A stretch of 61,632 nt of DNA from NCBI GenBank assembly GCA_903891085.1, contig CAITDJ010000095.1:1-61632 (forward strand), read 5' to 3'. The notes under the pieces are model-generated. The model ran no database searches, was not told where the DNA came from, and worked only from the letters and a program-made list of their open reading frames with translations. Position 1 is the first letter of the stretch, and each line of letters opens with the position of its first letter. This stretch comes from an uncultured Bacteroidota bacterium. Its GTDB lineage: Bacteria > Bacteroidota > Bacteroidia > Bacteroidales > F082. Shown here piece by piece: positions 1-9,084 of this stretch. A program made the translations under genes and the position numbers.

Positions 1-4
1 AAGT

Positions 5-39
5 GAAGCCCTGACTACTAAAAACTGAAGCCCTGACTA
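5..39. repeat. 22-bp-period direct repeat at left edge
   Basis: The 13-base word GAAGCCCTGACTA occurs at 5-17 and again at 27-39, immediately downstream of the bglX stop codon. The second copy runs into a short perfect inverted repeat (AAGTAG, two bases, CTACTT, about 43-56) that overlaps the gene's 3' end. The array may continue beyond the window. It looks like one of several intergenic degenerate repeat islands in this sequence; function unknown. Confidence 0.6.
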
Positions 40-49
40 AAAAGTAGCC

Positions 50-2308
50 CTACTTCAATTCGAACGATTCCTGCAACCTGATATCTGAGGATGAAGAACC
101 AATCATGAGATCGAATTCACCGGGTTCGGCCACCCATTGTAAATCATTGTTATAGAAGGAAAGTTTTTCAGCATCAATATCAAACTCAATACGTTTTGTT
201 TCGCCCGGCAATAACATCGGTTTTCTGAAATCTTTCAGCTCTTTCACCGGCCGCACCACCGAACCAAATCGATCTCTGAGGTAAAGTTGCACTACCTCCT
301 CGCCTGCCGTCTTTCCAGTGTTTTGCACATTGAGCGTAACATGAATTTTATCTTTTGCTGTCATCGTTTTGCTACTCAATACCAGATTGGAATATACAAA
401 AGTTGTGTAACTCAATCCATATCCAAAAGGAAACTTAGGACTGTTTGGCATATCAATATAGGCCGATTTGTACAATAAGTCATGGTCTCCGAAAGAAGGT
501 CGTCCGGTATTAAAATAATTGTAATAAAGTGGAATCTGACCTTCGTCACGTGGGAAAGTCATCGGAAGTTTTCCAGATGGATTATAATCGCCAAATACGA
601 CGTCGGCCATGGCATTTCCGGCCTCGGAACCCAGCCACCAGGTATAAAGAATGGCCGGCATATTATCAGCAACCCAGTTGAACACCAATGGCCTTCCGGC
701 ATTCATGATAACAACAACCGGCTTTCCTGTGCCATGAATTGCCTGTGCCAGTTCCTCCTGAACACCGGGTAAGCGGATATGTCCCTTGCTTTTCGCCTCA
801 CCACTCATATCCAACGCCTCGCCAATCGAAAGAATCACGATGTCGGCCTGTTTTGCTATGGCAATGGCTTCATCAAATCCGGCTTCTGACTTGTCGTTTA
901 TTTCACAGCCTTTGGCCACCAATAGTTTCACATCACCAGGAATTCTTGAACGGATGCCTTCTTCAAGCGAAACGATATCACCATCAGGCCAACTGATCGA
1001 CCAGAAACCCAACATATCATTTTCCGATTGTGCCAGCGGTCCGATCAAAGCGATGGTTCTGATTTTGCTGTCTTTCGATTTCAAATCGATCGGGAGTGTT
1101 TGATTTTCGTTCTTCAACATAACAATGCTTTTGCGGGCAATATCACGGGCAGCGGCGCGGTTCGCGGTATTATGCAGCGCAGCCTTCTCTCTTTCAGGGT
1201 TGCAGAACCGGAATGGATCATCAAACAAACCCATCTCGAACTTTTTGGTAAGCACCCGACGTACTGCCTCGTCAATCAAACTCATTGGAACCTTGCCTTC
1301 TTTGACAAGCTTCTCCAGCTCACGCGTATATACGCGACTTTCCATATCCATATCACTTCCGGCTAGGATCGATTTCATGGCAGCTTCTTTTTCATCTTTG
1401 CAATAGCCATGGGCAATCATCTCGCCCATTGAGCCCCAGTCACTGACTATAAAACCCTGGAAATTCCATTCACCTTTCAATACTTCACGTTGCAGAAAAA
1501 CATTTCCGGTGGCCGGAATTCCATTCAAATCGTTGAATGAATTCATGAAAGTGGCGGCACCTGCATCAACACAGGCTTTGAAAGGAGGTAAATAGGTTTC
1601 ACGGAGCATGCGTTCGCTCATATCCACCGAATTGTAATCGCGGCCACCCACAGCAGCACCGTAGGCTGCAAAATGCTTGGCACAGGCCATCACGGCATCC
1701 ATCGATCCGAGACCTTTACCCTGAAAACCACGCACACGGGCACCGGCAATTTGGGCGCCGAGCCAGGTATCCTCACCGGCACCTTCCATCACACGACCCC
1801 AGCGCGGATCACGTGCAATATCAACCATCGGGGCAAAAGTCCAGTGAACCCCACTGGCCGATGCTTCGGTGGCAGCTATGCGGGCCGACCGTTCAATCGC
1901 TTCCAGATCCCAGCTTGCGGCCTCACCCAGTGGAATTGGAAAGGTTGTATAATAACCATGTACCACATCCAACCCGAAAAGCAAGGGAATTTTCAGGCGC
2001 GATTGCATGGCAAATTCCTGCAATATTCGTGTATTCTCAGCTCCTTTGATATTCAGCATCGAACCAACCCGGCCATTTTTAATGTCGTCCACTTTGTCGC
2101 CACCCTGGCGTAACGGTCCCGTAGCTTCATAGTCGCCTGTGTACTGATTCAGCTGACCAATCTTCTCTTCGAGTGTCATTTTTCCCAATAATTCATCCAG
2201 ACGAACCTGATCACTTTTCGATAATTGCGCATATAACACGCCATGACACGAAATGATCAACAATAAGCCGAACAAAATTCTTTTTAGATTCAATACTTTC
2301 ATACTCAT
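50..2308 (-). CDS. bglX: Periplasmic beta-glucosidase, glycoside hydrolase family 3 (BglX-like)
   Basis: Hydrolyses terminal beta-linked glucose (or a related sugar) from oligosaccharides in the periplasm. A signal peptide occupies about residues 1-28 and ends in VLYAQ. The GH3 N-terminal barrel holds the KHF substrate-binding motif near residue 211 and the catalytic nucleophile Asp290 in the motif FIVSDWGSM. A GH3 C-terminal alpha/beta domain follows, then a C-terminal fibronectin-III-like domain (about 660-752). At 752 residues it has full family length. Its ATG overlaps the stop of the upstream SGNH gene by four bases (ATGA), so the two are probably translationally coupled; a second ATG two codons later is equally possible. 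GH3 enzymes vary in specificity (glucosidase, xylosidase), so the substrate is inferred only. Confidence 0.93.
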   Translation of the reverse strand: MSMKVLNLKRILFGLLLIISCHGVLYAQLSKSDQVRLDELLGKMTLEEKIGQLNQYTGDYEATGPLRQGGDKVDDIKNGRVGSMLNIKGAENTRILQEFAMQSRLKIPLLFGLDVVHGYYTTFPIPLGEAASWDLEAIERSARIAATEASASGVHWTFAPMVDIARDPRWGRVMEGAGEDTWLGAQIAGARVRGFQGKGLGSMDAVMACAKHFAAYGAAVGGRDYNSVDMSERMLRETYLPPFKACVDAGAATFMNSFNDLNGIPATGNVFLQREVLKGEWNFQGFIVSDWGSMGEMIAHGYCKDEKEAAMKSILAGSDMDMESRVYTRELEKLVKEGKVPMSLIDEAVRRVLTKKFEMGLFDDPFRFCNPEREKAALHNTANRAAARDIARKSIVMLKNENQTLPIDLKSKDSKIRTIALIGPLAQSENDMLGFWSISWPDGDIVSLEEGIRSRIPGDVKLLVAKGCEINDKSEAGFDEAIAIAKQADIVILSIGEALDMSGEAKSKGHIRLPGVQEELAQAIHGTGKPVVVIMNAGRPLVFNWVADNMPAILYTWWLGSEAGNAMADVVFGDYNPSGKLPMTFPRDEGQIPLYYNYFNTGRPSFGDHDLLYKSAYIDMPNSPKFPFGYGLSYTTFVYSNLVLSSKTMTAKDKIHVTLNVQNTGKTAGEEVVQLYLRDRFGSVVRPVKELKDFRKPMLLPGETKRIEFDIDAEKLSFYNNDLQWVAEPGEFDLMIGSSSSDIRLQESFELK

Positions 2309-2949
2309 TGATTTATAATTGCTTTATATAAAATATCGGCCAGCACTTTCGCTCCCGCCTCATCAGGATGAATGCCGTCGGGCAGGAGTGCTGCACTGTT
2401 TGTTAATGGTGTGTAAAAATCAACCACCCGAAGATGATGAATCGTTGCAATGCGTTGAAGTATCGGTATAATACCGGCTGTGATAGTGGAATCGTTAATT
2501 CCCCAGGCATGGTTAAATGCAGGAGGTGGCAAACAAATAAGTATTTCACTTTCCGGATAACTGTCTTTCAGCATATCGATCATGGCCATATAATCCTGCT
2601 CATAGCAATCGGCATTCCAATTATGCGTTTTGGAGTCGTTTGTTCCCAACGCAATGGTGATTATATCAGGTTTAAAAGCCAGAAGATTATACATTTCATT
2701 GGTGTTCCAATAGCTGTGATCGCTCTTTTTCAGCATGGTAGCCCCTCCTTGGCCACAATTCAATACATTAAACCCATCGCCTAATAAGCCATCAAGTAAT
2801 GAAGGATAACTGTTTGAAAATTGATTTTCGATCCCGGCTCCTTCGGTAATGCTATCGCCCACACAGGCAATCCTGATTTCGGACTTGTTGCTGCATGAAG
2901 CAAATAATAAGAATGAAAACACGGATAGAAAAACAGGGATTTTTTTCAT
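2305..2949 (-). CDS. SGNH/GDSL-family hydrolase lipoprotein
   Basis: Predicted esterase or deacetylase anchored by lipid. The N-terminus is a lipoprotein signal with lipobox FASC (Cys19). All SGNH blocks are visible: block I GDSITEG with nucleophile Ser33, block II Gly in GQGGATM, block III GTNDS, and block V DGIH with catalytic Asp191 and His194. Length (214 aa) is typical. It lies four bases from a small membrane protein upstream and overlaps bglX downstream. This suggests the esterase and the beta-glucosidase act on the same glycan, for example by removing acyl groups before glycosidic cleavage; that substrate link is inference from operon context. Residues 24-214 contain only the catalytic fold. 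Confidence 0.88.
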   Translation of the reverse strand: MKKIPVFLSVFSFLLFASCSNKSEIRIACVGDSITEGAGIENQFSNSYPSLLDGLLGDGFNVLNCGQGGATMLKKSDHSYWNTNEMYNLLAFKPDIITIALGTNDSKTHNWNADCYEQDYMAMIDMLKDSYPESEILICLPPPAFNHAWGINDSTITAGIIPILQRIATIHHLRVVDFYTPLTNSAALLPDGIHPDEAGAKVLADILYKAIINQ

Positions 2950-2952
2950 GTA

Positions 2953-3435
2953 TTATTGATTTTTAGATAAGATTGTATCAAAGGTTGTGTATAATGTCAT
3001 TCCGGTAATCACAAATGAAATGAAACCAGCAATGGCGGAGGCGGTTACAATGCCAACCGCACCAAATGGCAGTTGTGTTTGCAATAATTCAATGATAATG
3101 ACGATCAATCCAAAGGCAAAAATCGAATTTTGCAACACAATCACAAAAACATCAGGCCAGAAACTGCCTTGTAACAAGGATGTTGGATGAACAATCCCTG
3201 CTTTTTTTGATTCCATCTTCGCTATGGCAAAGTATATTGCCGAGAAAAAGATGGTCAATACCAGGGCCGCATACAACGAAATTCCAACCGGACTCTTTGT
3301 GTGCAAACTGATACTTTCGAGCGAAAACCCGGTTTGATTTCGGCTTATCAGAATGAAATAAACGATCAAGCCATTCATAATCATGCTGCCTAAGGAAAAT
3401 ATAACAACCGAACCCAAGAATTTGTTTTTTTTCAT
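2953..3435 (-). CDS. Four-helix membrane protein, unknown function
   Basis: I do not recognise this family. The 160-residue product has four hydrophobic segments at roughly residues 8-29, 50-73, 95-116 and 123-146, with short loops and no enzymatic motif. The arrangement resembles DUF4199-type membrane proteins of Bacteroidota, but I cannot confirm that by eye. The open frame extends two codons further to a TTG; I chose the ATG that gives MKKNKF because it begins the usual Lys-rich N-terminus. It is the first gene of a tight unit with the SGNH lipoprotein (gap of three bases) and bglX. Confidence 0.7.
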   Translation of the reverse strand: MKKNKFLGSVVIFSLGSMIMNGLIVYFILISRNQTGFSLESISLHTKSPVGISLYAALVLTIFFSAIYFAIAKMESKKAGIVHPTSLLQGSFWPDVFVIVLQNSIFAFGLIVIIIELLQTQLPFGAVGIVTASAIAGFISFVITGMTLYTTFDTILSKNQ

Positions 3436-3645
3436 AGTCAATGAAAGGTATTAATTTGGTTAACAAAAATATAACAAATACGCGTTTATCCCTATTCCAA
3501 CTTTTTGCCACGATTCAGATATTTAATGGCGTATCACTTCCATTGATTCCAACTCAACCGGGTATTAATACATAACATCCGTGCATAATCATTAATGCAA
3601 CACATTATCAGTAACATACCTAACAAATCCGGGTAACCAAAGCCT

Positions 3646-6609
3646 TTAGTGGATTATTTTCTGTTGTGTTGCCCTTCCGTCAGCGTTTTGGTAATGAAGT
3701 AAATAGACGCCTGTTGACAATCCTTCGAGACTAATTTGAATGCCTGTACCCTCCGAAAGTGGATAAACACGAATGGTCGTACCCAACATATTGGTAAGAT
3801 AAAGCTGATCATTGGCCGAAACCCTTACTCCTTCGATCTGCACGGTGGCAGTAGTATTCACCGGATTTGGAATAACACGCATCTGACAAATAACGGGCTG
3901 ATCCGTTAACTTGCTGATACCCACCAACTGACTATTCTCAGCGCCGGGGGTGCCGTGTAAAGGCGATGCCATCCAACTTTCTGCCAGGGCATTGTCCAAT
4001 GTTGGTTTGATTAACTCAAGGGTAGGTCCGTTACCGTCAGGTTCTGTGGGCCAGGGTGCGACATCGTCATAGGTAACCTGATCGATCAATGTTCCTTCGG
4101 GATTATAAATCCTGATGAGCTCTCCACCACCAGCCAGTCCAAAGCCTGTGTCACCAATAAAATTATCTACTTCCGGAAAAAGTGAAGCAAAGGCAACCCC
4201 ATTTGTGCATAACACCAGATACCCATTGGCTTCGATAGTTGTTCCTTGTGGGAAAGTGAAAGCATGCGTATCGTCTTCATCTTTAAAAACCCAACCGGAA
4301 ATATTAAGCGTGTAAGGATGTGGGTTATATACCTCTACCCAGTCGCCCGGATCGAAAGTTTCGGCAGCATTGTAATTGATTTCGTTGATTACCAGACTAT
4401 CTGCATAGGTTTTGTACTTGAAATGGGCAATAATATTATCGTTCATTGCCGGATTAAAATGAACTGCAGCAGAATCGATATCAGGAAATACATTATGATT
4501 GGGAATCTCCCAATAATCAAATTCGATATTGGCATTGGCCGGAATCGCTTTGAGATTTACTTCCAATCCACCAAAATAAGTACCTTCCCAGGGGAATGAT
4601 TCCAATCGCAGGGAGTTCAGCTCAATAATACCTGTTTCGGGAGGATCAACCTGCACCTGATAGGCATATTGCCCGTTGAGATCAAAACATGACTGCAGGC
4701 CTTCGGGGAGATACGCATACCGGGCAGTAATGAAATTTCTGATTTTCTGCACGTTTCTAGCCCATTCCAACATACTACCGCCCCACCTCATCACATGACG
4801 CGACATTTCAGGAGTCATTTTCGCGGCAATCTCATCGAGGTAAGCAATCATTTTTTCAGGTTTGAAGGTTGTATTATACAGATCAACATATCTTGAAATA
4901 TAGTACTGATTGAATTCTGCATTGGTTCTTAGCCTGTTTAGCAGCAGGATATGCTCTTCAGGATCACTCATCAGGTCGTGTGGAAAACAGGGCGAAACCG
5001 TCGGATCAGTGGCAGGCAAACCTGTGTAATTTATGTAATGGTTAAAGGTAGCATCTTCATCCCAAAGTATATAACCCCATTTCTGATGCCCACCTTCGGG
5101 ATTTGTGCCACGCCACCAGCCGACATTCCAGTTGATCCAGTCGGAACAAACGACGAAAGAGTTGATAATGATATAATCAACCAAACTTGTATAATCGAGT
5201 CGTGTTTTCACATAGTCAAAGTTCTCCTGATTACTCATATCATTGAACTTGATAAAATCATGCAGATCATTCCAGTCATCCCATGCCTCCTGTCCGCCAT
5301 ATTCGGCCCAACTTCCACCCCAGAGAAGTAAAAAATAAACGTGGTATTTGTCCTGTCCATAATAGAAATCGGTAAAATCGTGGTCACTCACTTTTTCACG
5401 GATACCATAAACACCCCAGTACTGTCCATTAACATACATCACGCATTTTTCACCTTTTCTCACGTCGAGATGCATGCCATTGAGCTGGGCTGTGTTTTGA
5501 ACAAACATATCACGCAGCAGTGCACTCGAATCTATCCCCGGATAGTTATCGTCGCCCGCAGCCCGGATTATAATTCTTTGGAATTCATCACGATCCGTTA
5601 TTGAGATGATGGTGTCGCGGATGGCGTAATTATAACCACATTCATCGCGGGTGATATAATCGATGCTCCGCTGTGGATGCACCCACGAATCCTGGCCATG
5701 TTCATTATATTCGCCATATCCGGTAGTGGTGCGTACACCGTTCTTATTGAAATACTCGAAAGTACCGAACGGAATAAGGCCCTGATCACCATTCAGCAGT
5801 TCATCCAGACTAGCAGCAGACACTGAAATTACGGGCAACGTATGCTGAATGCCGATAAAATAGGTGTTGAACTCTATCCATCCTTTAAGTACCGAAGGAT
5901 CGTCACTAAAACAACGGGCATTCACAATTGTATTTTGACTAATAGTAATTGGCGCTGAATAGAGTGGAGATGATGCGGTAGGTTCATTGCCGTTGATCGT
6001 ATACCTGATATCAAGATCCGGATTTGAAGCTGTCATTTCAATGGTGATAGCCTCATTATAAAAACCGGCAGACAAACTCATCACAGGTTTTGGCGCATAA
6101 TCGACGTAATCATTGCCGGTGTTTGCATTTCCCGGGGTCGGACTGGTAAAAACAACCCACTGCCCGTCATCGTCTGCCGATCTGCCACGTGAATGTTCCT
6201 TCATTGTTTTATTTAATGCTATCTGGTCCAATACAGTTCCATCGGGAGAACTAAAAACAATATACTCCTGACTATCTTTTGTTTGTGAAAGTTTAAAATT
6301 TGTATGCAGGCTATTCATGATCAGTTCGTTTCTTCCTGATGCCCAGACACGATAGAAACTACCGGGCAGCATATTGATACCACCAGGAATTTGAAATTTC
6401 ATCGGATTTCCCGGATCATCACTGAGATAATAACCATTCAGATTCACTGTCGTATTACCAGTATTACGCAACTCAAACCAATCCTCATATTTTTGGTAAT
6501 TATCTGTAAATGAAGAAAGATTCGAAAGAGAATACTCATTAATTATAATCTGAGCTTCGGTCTGAAAGAAGAAGAAAATGGAAAACAGAATAAGAATAAA
6601 GGTTTTCAT
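3646..6609 (-). CDS. Secreted CotH-kinase protein with lamin-tail domains and T9SS C-terminal sorting domain
   Basis: Large exported protein (987 aa). The start was set at the ATG giving MKTFILILFS, a clear signal peptide ending in QTEAQ; the frame extends 63 codons upstream without signal character. Domains in order: a lamin-tail domain (about 19-145), a chitobiase/hexosaminidase C-terminal-like fold (about 175-247, RYTINGNEPT), and a CotH protein-kinase-like domain (about 320-630) containing RAAGDDNYPG, GVYGIREKV and the acidic WDEDATF motif near residue 516, the likely metal-binding site. A second lamin-tail domain (about 736-870) and a type IX sorting domain (about 905-987, VIPNPVNT to the end) follow. 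CotH kinases phosphorylate proteins in spore coats; a role here on surface or extracellular proteins is inferred. Confidence 0.88.
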   Translation of the reverse strand: MKTFILILFSIFFFFQTEAQIIINEYSLSNLSSFTDNYQKYEDWFELRNTGNTTVNLNGYYLSDDPGNPMKFQIPGGINMLPGSFYRVWASGRNELIMNSLHTNFKLSQTKDSQEYIVFSSPDGTVLDQIALNKTMKEHSRGRSADDDGQWVVFTSPTPGNANTGNDYVDYAPKPVMSLSAGFYNEAITIEMTASNPDLDIRYTINGNEPTASSPLYSAPITISQNTIVNARCFSDDPSVLKGWIEFNTYFIGIQHTLPVISVSAASLDELLNGDQGLIPFGTFEYFNKNGVRTTTGYGEYNEHGQDSWVHPQRSIDYITRDECGYNYAIRDTIISITDRDEFQRIIIRAAGDDNYPGIDSSALLRDMFVQNTAQLNGMHLDVRKGEKCVMYVNGQYWGVYGIREKVSDHDFTDFYYGQDKYHVYFLLLWGGSWAEYGGQEAWDDWNDLHDFIKFNDMSNQENFDYVKTRLDYTSLVDYIIINSFVVCSDWINWNVGWWRGTNPEGGHQKWGYILWDEDATFNHYINYTGLPATDPTVSPCFPHDLMSDPEEHILLLNRLRTNAEFNQYYISRYVDLYNTTFKPEKMIAYLDEIAAKMTPEMSRHVMRWGGSMLEWARNVQKIRNFITARYAYLPEGLQSCFDLNGQYAYQVQVDPPETGIIELNSLRLESFPWEGTYFGGLEVNLKAIPANANIEFDYWEIPNHNVFPDIDSAAVHFNPAMNDNIIAHFKYKTYADSLVINEINYNAAETFDPGDWVEVYNPHPYTLNISGWVFKDEDDTHAFTFPQGTTIEANGYLVLCTNGVAFASLFPEVDNFIGDTGFGLAGGGELIRIYNPEGTLIDQVTYDDVAPWPTEPDGNGPTLELIKPTLDNALAESWMASPLHGTPGAENSQLVGISKLTDQPVICQMRVIPNPVNTTATVQIEGVRVSANDQLYLTNMLGTTIRVYPLSEGTGIQISLEGLSTGVYLLHYQNADGRATQQKIIH

Positions 6610-6924
6610 ATTGCCTGGAATTGAATATTGATATTTAAAATACAACGAACCTGGAATGACAGCCTGATACAAACCTGATGAATATAGCCCGCGAGAATTT
6701 GTCTGTATTCGTTTTTCGCTAATTGAATCATGAGTTACAGAAACAGGACATCCGCCACAGTGGGTAAAATTAGGCCATTTTGTGATCCTATTCAACAAAA
6801 AGCTTATTGGACATCAAAAAAAATTGAGAATATTTTATATGGAATAAACAAACTCAAAAAGTTTGAATTGAAGGCAGGCTGGCAGTATGATAAATCTTTT
6901 ACTGATGAATAATCAGCGCTCAGA

Positions 6925-8865
6925 TTAGTTCTCTAAAATCACAAATTCCGTTCTTCTGTTTGCCTGTCTTCCCTCGGGTGTATCATTGGTAGCGATGGGT
7001 TCCGTTTTACCATAACCTTTGGCCTGCAGACGTTCTGAAACAATACCTGCATTCACCAAATAATCACGGACAGATTTTGCACGGGCATGCGAAAGCTTCA
7101 TATTGGCATCGTCAGCACCCACATTATCGGTGTGGCCTCCAATTTCAACAACCATTGTCCTGTTGTTTCGGAGCAGTTCTACCACCTTAGCCAGTTCAAC
7201 AAAACTTTCCGGTTTTAAGTCGGCCTTTCCCGTTTCGAAGAATATATTGTTGAGCACAACTTTGGTTCCCTTTTCGATTGGTTTCAACGCAATGTCCTTT
7301 TTAACTTCCTGGTATTTGATATCTTCCGGCAAATCGAAGTTTTGCGAATAAAAGAAAAATCCTTCCTTGTTGGCCGATACACCATAATTCCGGCCAGCAG
7401 GCAACACAATCAGGTACTCGCCTGTTTTTGAATTACTTTTATTTGTTGCAATCAATTCGCCTGAGCTAAGATCTTCGACCAACACCCAGGCACCGGTAGG
7501 TTCACTTGTTTTGGCGTTGGTTACAATTCCCGAAACAATTACTGTGGGCTGTGGACGCATCGATTCAGGAATTTCAATCTCATACAAATCATATTCACCA
7601 TTTCCTCCGCTTCGGGTTGAAGCAAAATATGCATTGTTGCCTGAAGCAGAAATTGTGAAATAGTTATCGTCACCTTCCGAATTCAACGGTCTGCCCAGAT
7701 TAACAGGATTACTCCACCTTTGGTTTTCATAAACAGACTTAAAAATATCCGCTTTTCCAAAACCCGGATGACCGTAAGAGGAGAAATACAGAGTTATTCC
7801 ATCCGCAGCGATGTAAGGGCTTTTTTCGGTGAATGGTGTATTGATGACAGGTCCGAGATTGGATGGGACACCCCAGTCACCAAATTGATTTTTTTCGATA
7901 AGATATAGATCAGAACCACCATAACCCCCATCACGATCGGATGAAAAAATAATTTTAGTTCCATCGGCCGAAACAGAAGGCTGTGAATCCCAGTCTTTTG
8001 AGTTCACCACATTACCCAGGTTTACCGGCTTGCTCCACACATCGCCCTCTAACTGAGCAATATATAAATCGCAACTTCCTATTCCTTCTTCCAGTCCGCA
8101 TTTTACATAAATCAAGGTTTGCCCGTCACCACTGAAAGTTGAGGTTGCATCATTGTTGAACGAATTGATCGGTTCGGGAAGCAACACTGGCTTACTCCAT
8201 GCATCAGCTTGTTGTTCAACATAATACAAATCCTCACCAAACCACAATGGATTAGCGGGATCAGGAGATTCAAAGCCTCCTTTTCTAACACTCGTAAAAT
8301 ACAATCTCGATCCTGTGGGTGTGATTTGGGGCATATATTCATCCGAAATGCTATTCACTGGCAGACCAAGATTTACTGGATCTTTCATTGTATTTGGCTG
8401 TTTGAGCAGCTCTTTCAGTCCTTCCATGGCGGCTATTCTGAATTTTGCCTGATGATGAAATAACGTGCGGTCAGGGGTTTGCGGATATTTTGATAAAAAT
8501 GATTGGTAAGCCGCAATCGCTTCATCAGGCCGGTTTAATGCTTCCTGACTTTGCCCGATGTAATAATAGAACCATGCCCAATAGTTTGGGTCAACCTTTT
8601 CGAGCGATTGAAATGCATCGATGGCTTCTTTGTATTGGTTGTTGTAATAATACGAGTTGCCCAGACTGTTCCAGGCATCCTCATACCGTGGATCATCCTT
8701 CACGGCCTTCGAAAATAATTCTATCGCCTTGGGATAAATTCCTTCGTCATATTGAATTTTACCCTGCTCATAAAACTCTTTGGCTTTCATCTTTTGGGCG
8801 TAAATGCCTTCATTGAAACAGCAGACTGAAAAAAAGATGGTTATTACCGTTATTACGTACTTCAT
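6925..8865 (-). CDS. TPR / beta-propeller / CRD / OmpA-C protein, PorE-like
   Basis: Probable periplasmic protein that links peptidoglycan to the outer membrane. The order of domains matches PorE of the type IX secretion system: an export signal (residues 1-23, with a CC pair that could act as a lipobox), TPRs (about 28-115), a PD40/WD40-like propeller (about 165-435) with repeated SADGTKIIFSSDRDG-type strands, a carboxypeptidase-regulatory-like fold (about 445-520), and an OmpA C-terminal peptidoglycan-binding domain (540-646) with GGHTDNVG and LSHARAKSVRDYL. T9SS substrates occur in the window (the CotH protein next door and the peptidase at 55 kb). However, Bacteroidota carry several paralogues with this layout, so assignment to PorE itself is tentative. 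Confidence 0.85.
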   Translation of the reverse strand: MKYVITVITIFFSVCCFNEGIYAQKMKAKEFYEQGKIQYDEGIYPKAIELFSKAVKDDPRYEDAWNSLGNSYYYNNQYKEAIDAFQSLEKVDPNYWAWFYYYIGQSQEALNRPDEAIAAYQSFLSKYPQTPDRTLFHHQAKFRIAAMEGLKELLKQPNTMKDPVNLGLPVNSISDEYMPQITPTGSRLYFTSVRKGGFESPDPANPLWFGEDLYYVEQQADAWSKPVLLPEPINSFNNDATSTFSGDGQTLIYVKCGLEEGIGSCDLYIAQLEGDVWSKPVNLGNVVNSKDWDSQPSVSADGTKIIFSSDRDGGYGGSDLYLIEKNQFGDWGVPSNLGPVINTPFTEKSPYIAADGITLYFSSYGHPGFGKADIFKSVYENQRWSNPVNLGRPLNSEGDDNYFTISASGNNAYFASTRSGGNGEYDLYEIEIPESMRPQPTVIVSGIVTNAKTSEPTGAWVLVEDLSSGELIATNKSNSKTGEYLIVLPAGRNYGVSANKEGFFFYSQNFDLPEDIKYQEVKKDIALKPIEKGTKVVLNNIFFETGKADLKPESFVELAKVVELLRNNRTMVVEIGGHTDNVGADDANMKLSHARAKSVRDYLVNAGIVSERLQAKGYGKTEPIATNDTPEGRQANRRTEFVILEN

Positions 8866-9084
8866 GATTTTGTTTTTACTTTCTAAACCGTATTATACAT
8901 TTTTATAATCTTTAGAAAATCATTGCAAACTCTTAGAATGAATTGCATGAAAAACTAAGAATACACACCAATATGTGTCCGGCAAAAATAATGTCGCACA
9001 GCGTACAGCTAAATAAGGTAAACTACGTAATTATAAACAAAGAATGTAAAATAAAAAAGTCTGAAAAATCACTATCCGGAATAA

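Noticed and set aside
1673..2113. 146-codon frame opposite bglX
   Set aside because: It lies wholly antisense to a clear GH3 gene and its product lacks any family feature.
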